A DNA stretch of 64,000 nucleotides from Cryptomeria japonica (Eukaryota; Streptophyta; Pinopsida; Cupressales; Cupressaceae). Where the stretch lies: positions 242,725,924-242,789,923 of the forward strand of contig NC_081409.1 in NCBI RefSeq assembly GCF_030272615.1, written 5' to 3'. Below are positions 57,030-64,000 of this stretch, piece after piece; the first letter of the stretch is position 1, and each line of letters begins with the position of its first letter. A program made the translations under genes and the position numbers. Below the pieces are notes generated by a model. That model did no database searches, was not told where the DNA came from, and worked only from the letters and a program-made list of their open reading frames with translations.

Positions 57030-58415
57030 AGTTTTGGCAAGTTGTTTTGATTTACATTTTATAGGAATATGAGAGTACCCCACAATTTTTGTGGTCATTT
57101 ATGGTGTTGATGCTCAATTCATGGTTTACGAGACGTTACGTCATCATAAGTTCTTTTTTTCCCCCTTACTTTCCATTTTCACTTCAGTGTGACATTGTGG
57201 TGCCTGATATACACCAATTATACCATTAAGGTGTAAATTGGGTTTACAAACCCACTTTACACCTCTTTTACTTTATTTTTCTCATTAAGGTGTAAATCAG
57301 GTTTGTAGTTTACACCTTATATGTGCAAATCGGATTACAAACTTGATTTGCATATATTTATTACACTTTGAGATGTTAATTACCCTTTTGAAACTTTCAA
57401 AATATGACTCTTTTTTATGATTTTAAAGCTTTCTTTGGTGATTTTAACCTTCATTCGATTCATTATTGGTTGCTCAAAATCGAGAGAGAAGAAGATTTTC
57501 ACATTTTCAAATTCGGGTATGTATTTTTCCTCTAGATTTCTAGGGTTTTAAAAACCTTTTTTTATTTATGTAATTTTTCCTTACGATTTTGTATCATTTA
57601 AATCTTCTCATTGTAATTCCCACATAGTGGTGCGTGGTGATGGTCATAGGCCTGTCAAACACCACATAGTGGTGCGTGGTGGGTCTATGACCATCCCCAT
57701 GCACTGCATTTTTTGTTTCATAGTTTTCGTTTACCAATTTTTGTGTTGTGTGTTTTACGAGGTTGTTGGCCCACCACACATCACACAGTGGTGTGTGACA
57801 TATTAATGACCTCAAAACAAACCATAGTCATTCCTTTTTCTATGCATTACCACTGCAGTATTGGACGAGGTCGTAGGCCTGTCCCATACCACATAGTGGT
57901 GTGTGGCGGGTCTGTGATCCCGTCCACCACCACTGCCCTTTCGTTGCATATAAGAGAAAACATTTGTTGTTCAACGGGGTTGGAAACCCGCCATACACCA
58001 AAACTTTGTGTTCAGTGGGATTGTAACTTTGCCAAACACCCGCTGGTATTCATTTTTTTTCCTTGTTGTTCGATGGGTTGGTATGTTCTCCTTCCACTTT
58101 ATTTATACTTTTTTATTTTCCTTTGGTGCTTGGCGAGCTTGCAACACCGCCCAACACCTATTTTGCATTTAAACTTTTTAAAGTGTAATTTGGGTTTCTA
58201 AACCCGAATTACACCTTGATTCACAATTTTTCTTAGGTGAAATTTTTAAGCTTATAAACTTGAAATTTGCTTAATACACACACGTAAATCAAGATTTTAT
58301 ATTCAATTTAATTTGAAGTTCTCAAAGTTTTCAAGAGGGGTTTTTGGTAACCCTAAATATCATGAATCATTATAATACTGACGAGTGTCTTTTTCTTAGT
58401 GTTATTATCATAAAA
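57030..58415. other. Spacer rich in perfect hairpins between D integrase and the next ORF
   Basis: No coding frame. 57180-58215 contains many inverted repeats. Examples: 57229-57264 (AGGTGTAAA and GGGTTT arms nested), 57288-57317 (same AGGTGTAAA arms, different loop), 57324-57352 (TGCAAATC/GATTTGCA), 57642-57692 (outer GGTCATAG/CTATGACC around a CACCACatagtGGTG core) and 58183-58214 (GTGTAATT and GGGTTT arms nested). The core CCACATAGTGG recurs near 57620, 57660 and 57885, and a related form near 57785. Confidence 0.7.
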
Positions 58416-61334
58416 ATGACAGAGGCTTCCCCAAACAAGAAGGTGATGAAATTTAAGAAGTAGGACCCTCATGCGGTCTTTCCACCTTCTTCAGCCACAT
58501 CCAATATTATTCATATTAGAGATACAAAAATAGTTCATGTGGACCTATCTAAATTTCTAAAGAGGATTGAGCAGTTTTCTTCCTACCATGAGATGGAATC
58601 TATCATCAACACTGGTATCCACTTGGTAGTGACTTTCCCCATAGTTGCTCAAGACCCTAAGTTCGTGATGGCAGTTGCGAATCACTTCTATCCTGTCAGT
58701 AGAAGTGTAAAGGATGAAACTAGGAAGAAATTGATCGGGCTTGATGAGGAATTATTTGATTCTATCTTCAAGTGTCCCAGTATTGAAAAGTATTATGATA
58801 TCAAAATACAATCAGCTATAGCCTATTTTGATAGAAATTATGACAAGTGCAGAAAGAACATGAATGATAATTGGTTGAAAACCCTAAGAGCTACCATTGC
58901 AAGATGGTCAAAAACTCTTCCCAGATGTGAGTTAATTGAAGAAGTCAATGATTTGATAAATCTCTTGAGTAAGGTGAAAGGTCTTCCCACATCCAATACC
59001 TTCTATAAATGGATGTATCAATATATTCATGTGATCAGACAAAATAAAGAGAAGATATTTTGGGAAAAACATATAAGTTATTTTATCTGCAAAGATCTCA
59101 CCAAGGTACCTACCACACTCAAGTTTTATATGACTTCATACTTGGTGTACGATGTGGCTTCTATGAGACATTTCCTTGGGTTGCCTACAACTAGTGATAT
59201 GAGATAGATTGAGGTACATAAATACTATTCGCAGTTGGTTCTTTAGAATAGTCATAGTCATTTTTTAGAGAGTAAATGATGCATTATTTGGTTATTATAT
59301 GGTTACGATGAATAAGAACTTGTATAACAAATAAGTATCTAATAATGCTTGGGAGGTGATGAACCAATATGGATGCATGTTCCTTCAATTCCCAACCTTC
59401 ATATACCTTGGGGTTGGTTGTTTCGCTAGTGAACCTTATATGCTCCCTAGGTACCCTTCTGATAAGATTGTATTAATGGAGCTAGCTCTTCAAATGAATG
59501 CAATACATGAGGCCCAATCAGGCTCTCATAAAATAGGTTTGAAATTCTCCCTTACCATTGGTAGATATTCCATCAATTCCATCTTTAAAGCCAGAGCAAT
59601 GGAAAAGGAGATGAGAAGAGTTACCATGAGGTTCTTCAAGGCTAGGAAGGACTTCGATTATAGAGGAATGATAAATAAGATGAAGAAAGCACATGTTCAT
59701 GAGCACCGAATTGAAGATGTTTGGGCTGATTGCAGGTCTGAGTATGATGTGAGAAAACTTGACTATTGGCGATTAATAGTTGAACAAATTATAAACTTTG
59801 GTCTTGATAATGTTCCTGATGATCTTAAGGAAGATGGGGACATCTTAGATCCTATGTATGAGAAGAACAAGGTTTCTTCTACTCCTTTGCCTCTCGTTCA
59901 ATGGTCGCAAAAGGAATGCACTTCTATCAGGGAGTGGTTCCAAATTATTCTTACAAATATCAATATATGGTTAACTCTTCATGGTGTTCCAATGAATCCT
60001 TTCTTTTCTGGTTCTGATGATGACACTGTTGGCCCAATAGGAAGAAGATCAGAAATTAGAACCAAGAATATACAAGATCCCACTACTCTGGCCAAAGCTT
60101 CCAAATTGAAGTTCATAGTTGGAACTAAGAAAGGGAAAACCCAAGGAGAGCCATCAACCTCTAATCTTTGTGAGACATAGGAGTCTAAAGTACCAAATGA
60201 ACAAGTGGAGGGTAAGCATCTCGATGAAGAACCAATTGATGTTGATCAATTGGAAGAAGGACAAGAAGATGATCAAGAACATGATAAATTTGATGAAGAG
60301 GAATTGCCACAAGTTGATGAGTCTTGACACTAGGTACCTCCTTCTTCATCTATGTTACAGGTTCCTATTTTTACTTCTGAGCCCGATCCCCTAGTGATTA
60401 CTAGTGTTTCTCCTTCAAATGTTATCCATGTATCTTTTACTAGTGCTAGTGAGTCCACCTTAGACACTCCTCATGACAATATTCAGAATGTCTTTTCATT
60501 TTTTCCTACTTATTTTGAATTGTTTGCAACTATGATGGATGATTATGATAAATTCATGAATGAGTCGGCTCTAGATCTAACAAATCATCCTTTAAAAATC
60601 CTTCCCATGTTGTTACAATGACATAACCTATAGTACCCACCACCGTTCGAGATTCTATCAATCCATCTTCGGATGTGGTAGCAGGTGAGAATGATGATTC
60701 GTCTTTACCACCTTGGTCATTTTCCAATACGCTAAAGAAGAAGAAGCATGTAGTTTCTCCTGAAGATTTTGATTTCAGCCAACTTGTTCCTATCAAACCC
60801 AAGATTGTTAAGAAAGCTAAAAATTTATCAAGAGTAAAGGTTGACAAGAATAAGTACAAGTATGCCAAGGCTTTTGTTCCCCTTTCAGATGTAGTTATTG
60901 GCCAGGTCTGAGATTCAGATTATGTGATTCATGGAATCGAGTTGGGAAAGAAAACTCATGATTCTGTGGCGCACGATTCTTAGTTGGCTTTGGAAGCCCT
61001 TTTTCCTAGGTATGATGAAGATAATACCAATAAAGATCAACTCAAGGCACAAATTAAACATTTCACGCCAATTTTGATCAAGGTAACTAAGTCCTTGGAG
61101 GCTTTTAAACCAATAATTTCATCTTTAGATGAACAGGTTGTCAAAAGAGTTGAACAGGAAGCATCTTGTAGCAGAGTTGTAGGAGAATGGATGGATCGAA
61201 TGTTGAGTCAAGGCACACAAATCATAAGTTCAGCTTGTACTATGGTCAACAATCTTGATGTAGTGAAGACTGTTAGTGAACGGATTTTGCCTTTCCTTAA
61301 ATTAATGAATTTTCACTCTGTCGCCTTCTTTTAA
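58416..61334 (+). pseudogene. Large unrecognised decayed ORF downstream of element D pol
   Basis: From ATG 58416 a coding-like frame runs about 2.9 kb with several stops (TAG 58461, TAG 59205, then a broken stretch to 59350, TAG 60178, others) and frame changes. Long open pieces: 58539-59207, 59356-60180, 60352-60621, 60675-60911, 60984-61334. Composition is that of a soluble protein: helical N-terminal half (VDLSKFLKRIEQFSSY, FYPVSRSVKDETRKKLIGLD), middle with GMINKMKKAHVHEHRIEDVW, then a very acidic Gln/Glu/Asp stretch (60200-60320) and a Ser/Pro/Lys-rich tail with EWMDRMLSQGTQIISS. No transmembrane segment is obvious. I recognise no domain. It lies sense to D's pol, the place of the envelope-like ORF in Athila elements, but could be a separate element's gene. 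Confidence 0.6.
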
Positions 61335-62152
61335 AGACAAAAGTTCACCATACAGTTGGGTAAGTGTAACATTTACTACTTCCCTCTGAATTTTTTTGAT
61401 AGGTACAACTCCCTTCATAAGTTATTCAAAGAATAATCTATTTAACTTTTAATTGGTATGCTTTTAACTAGAAAGCACATAAGGCTACCTACCTCACTCT
61501 TAGATGAGAGGCTAATAATCTACACATATTTCAAAGAAAAATAAGTTTTCTTGATGCTTCAAATATGAGAAATAAAAATGGCTGAAACAAAGTTCAAAAC
61601 ACCAGTTTTACAATCCATAAAAATAGATAAGGAGGAAATCCCCTTTTCAAATCACAAATCTTTTAAACATTCACAGGAAGGAAACTCAAAAAAATAATAA
61701 TATTTTGTACTGGAAAGGCGATCACTGTCATTTGATTTAGATCAACATACGCAAAGATATATCACTACGTAGATTCAAAACTCAAAGGCTTCTCTTCTCC
61801 GCAAAACAAAACGATCCTTATATATATATATATAATGTAACAAAGACACAATCAATACATCTATAAAACCCTTTTCAATTCCAGATCTTTAAAACCTGGT
61901 CACTTCCTTCAGCAAAACAACACTTTTCAAACCAAAAGAAACTAAGTAAAAACTAACAAAATTCTAACCAAAATCTAACCCTTATCCTCTCTATCATAGT
62001 CTAATTTATAGTTTAGAACAGAGGAGGTCTCCCTGAAAACCCGACCTCCTCTAAATCAGTTATGAAACTAACAGAGTATAATTAGGACAGATGTCCCGAA
62101 GTCTTTTGCATAAACATGAAAAATACATAAAAACAGGGCCTTGTTCCACGCG
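61335..62152. other. Spacer between two convergent ORFs, no gene seen
   Basis: AT-rich, with a short tatata microsatellite at about 61819-61834 and many stops on both strands. Both neighbouring ORFs end into it. It contains no hairpin array of the kind seen in the other spacers. Confidence 0.5.
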
Positions 62153-63565
62153 TTATGTTGCTTTCCCATCATCACCTTCTTCTCCGCTTTCCTGGGCGTT
62201 CTGGGCAGTTGCGAGTTCTTGGCTTATGGATAGGTTTGGAACCTTCATGGCATTGAGTTTCGCCTTGGTCGCTTCTTTGTTCCATCTATGCTTAACCATC
62301 TTTTCGACATGTTTCAGTAACTGATCATTACCGATAAACATCATAGACTCGATCTGAGCAACCCACATTATATCCTCAGGAATGAAACTACCCTTGGCTT
62401 TGATTTTCTCCATGTATATCCTAAAAACTTTTATCGCATCCTGCGTGTTCAGCCCGCAAATCCCTAATTGCCAATCGTGATCAGGATTAACCATCTTGTT
62501 GTCATTAACTAAACTGCATTGGAGGTCTTGGAGTTCATACACAAAAGTCTTAGCATTAGAGATCGCAGATTTAAAGGTGAGCACCCACCACATTATAGTC
62601 TTCTTTAGCATGAAGAGTTGGCATTCATCCGTTACCAACTTGATTGAATGTTCTGTCAAAAACTTGGTAGCTCCGTATTCTTCTATTTTAGTAAACATAG
62701 GCAAGACATTATCCCATTTGTGTTCCTCTTTCTCCCATGGCGAAACCTGGTTTTGAATCTCCATAATAAGGCTCTGTATCTCATCACATAATTTCTAGGA
62801 GTTCATGATGTACTTTTCTCCATCTTTACTTACTCCTTCAATCCATCTTTCAACAGCCTCTGCAATGCTTTTAGCTCGTTGAACCTGACTCATTAGCCTT
62901 TTATTTTCTGGTGAAGTAAGATCAAAACTCTCTGTAGCGTGGGATATAGAAAGTGCTTTGAAGCAACCGATGATGTCAATGAATTGAGCAAGGATGCTTA
63001 TATGCCTCTTTAGCTCTCTCTTTTCCCGATTGTCTTTCTCTGACCTGTTGAGCATTTTCTTTGCGGATACCTAGAAGAAATGGTTATCTGAATCTCTACT
63101 CATGTTTCTCAGCTCCACCTTAGTGATCTCAAAATATTTTGCGCTAACGTCCTTGGGCTTGTATGAGGCAATATCGGCAACCCACTTTCCGGTCCCTTCA
63201 TCACTATCTAGTCGAGCAGTTGTTTTGAACCTTTTTGGCTTGGGGCCCTTCTCTGTATACTTAACGACCATATCTTGAATTGGAATAGTCACGGGAATGA
63301 AACTCCATTTTTTGTTCACTAAAGTGGTCAGCCACTTAGGGGTTGCGTTGGAACTAGTTGCTCCTTCGATCCTTTTAGAGGGTAGTGTCATAGCTATGGT
63401 AACCACATGGGAATCCAGGGCATTAGCAACGTCACTGTCCAGATCTTCAACCTCAAATATTTGAGCTTCCAGGATCTTATCTTTCGCCTCCATATCCTTA
63501 GTTTGATCCATCCTTCTCTGAGTAGCACTTCGTGATCGGGTATGTCGAGGAGTGGAGAAATCCAA
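62153..63565 (-). pseudogene. Unrecognised, almost intact ORF (about 470 codons, two in-frame TAGs)
   Basis: From ATG 63565 one single frame runs to 62153, broken only by TAG at 63071 (HFF-stop-VSAKKM) and TAG at 62795 (NS-stop-KLCDE). Both could come from CAG or TGG by one transition. The N-terminus is basic (TPRHTRSRSATQRRMD), then an acidic stretch (VEDLDSDVANALD), a middle with KKWSFIPVTIPIQDMVVKY, and helical C-terminal parts (KREL, AEAVERWIEGVSKDGEKYI, WEKEEHKWDN). The segment ERWIEGVSKDGEKYIMNS resembles GEWMDRMLSQGTQIISSA of the convergent ORF, so the two may be distant relatives. No known domain recognised; no signal peptide or membrane segment seen. Confidence 0.6.
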
Positions 63566-64000
63566 AGCTGGATTAGACTTGTGCCTACCCTGAAGCAGCT
63601 TTTTATCCTTACCTTCACAGTTGAGAGCAACTAGACGACTACCAGCAAACCAAACTTCTGTCCAAGAAAAATAACACCGGAGTGACGAGGAACAAATTTT
63701 CAGAGAATAAATCCTCTCATACCTTATAGCAGGAGCGATGATACAGACTTATTAAGTGCAATAATTTCAATTGTTAGTTTAATTGTGTTGAGCTTGTGGA
63801 TTGGACATCGCACGCATACATTGAATGTATGGTGACATTTTTGAAGTAACCACCAGTTCTCGAAATGATTACTTGCTTCAAAAATCCAACAATTGACGTC
63901 ATCCAAGATATGGTTTGCCTTCCTCATGCTTGGCAATTAATGCACCATCAAATCTTTTAACTCATGGAGCCCACCAAATTTGAACACAGATGAACATTCT
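63566..64000. other. Right edge of the window, no gene supported
   Basis: Upstream of the minus-strand ORF. A few short frames with no domain. Promoter elements for that ORF were looked for, but nothing convincing stands out. Confidence 0.45.

Noticed and set aside
57594-58201. Frames in the hairpin spacer of D (both strands)
   Set aside because: Inverted repeats keep both strands open; no domain and no codon pattern.
1-64000. Search for tRNA, rRNA or a complete host gene
   Set aside because: No cloverleaf, rRNA-like or intact multi-exon host gene could be supported by eye; only PBS sequences resemble tRNA ends.

Overview
This 64-kb window looks like intergenic DNA from a large, repeat-rich seed-plant genome. 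A conifer or other gymnosperm is my best guess, inferred from very long, decayed, nested LTR retrotransposons and the absence of any host gene; the sequence does not prove it. I find no intact host protein gene, rRNA or tRNA. Nearly everything recognisable is transposon-derived.

Layout. 1-5630: AT-rich flank with degraded LTR-like pieces. 5636-48658: a three-level nest, every level bounded by TG...CA LTRs and perfect 5-bp target-site duplications (TSDs). Element A is a Ty1/copia, probably Sirevirus-like, element on the plus strand (TSD aacaa). Element B is a Ty3/gypsy Tat-like element on the minus strand, inserted in A's gag (7862-42172, TSD ctttc). Element C is a Ty3/gypsy Tat-like element on the plus strand, inserted in the end of B's integrase (14212-30203, TSD gttag). 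LTR divergence compared by eye (A about 15%, B about 5%, C about 3%) agrees with the nesting order. 48664-50060: Helitron Rep remnant (minus). About 51290-52640: possible LINE RNase H and 3' end (minus). About 52760-57029: a decayed Ty3/gypsy pol (element D), split by a solo LTR (54867-55869, TSD tatgt). 57180-58215: a hairpin-rich spacer. 58416-61334 (plus) and 63565-62153 (minus): two convergent, unrecognised, possibly related decayed ORFs.

Main discovery candidate. B and C each carry, between pol and the 3' LTR and antisense to gag-pol, a plant-mobile-domain (PMD) gene with the same inferred anatomy. That anatomy is a TATA box, a tiny first exon (shared HRF[DE]RVxR motif), a GTAAGT...AG phase-0 intron, and a PMD exon ending in Arg/Gly-rich and coiled-coil segments. 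Inside the intron lie (i) an array of a short GC-rich motif spaced about 20 bp and (ii) an array of hairpins with a conserved loop and covarying stems. The same short motif recurs, in the same orientation relative to transcription, as two clusters spaced 20 or 21 bp in the gag-pol leader between PBS and gag. The motif is TAGCGCAT in B and CGCGTCTGTG in C: position, spacing and orientation are conserved while the sequence is element-specific. I suggest this is a self-recognition or regulatory module, perhaps read by the antisense PMD protein, formally like the VANC/motif systems of VANDAL transposons but in an LTR retrotransposon. The function is inference.

All coding regions carry stops or frameshifts. 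Where the ancestral codon can be guessed, most stops fit single C-to-T or G-to-A changes, as expected for methylated, silenced elements.
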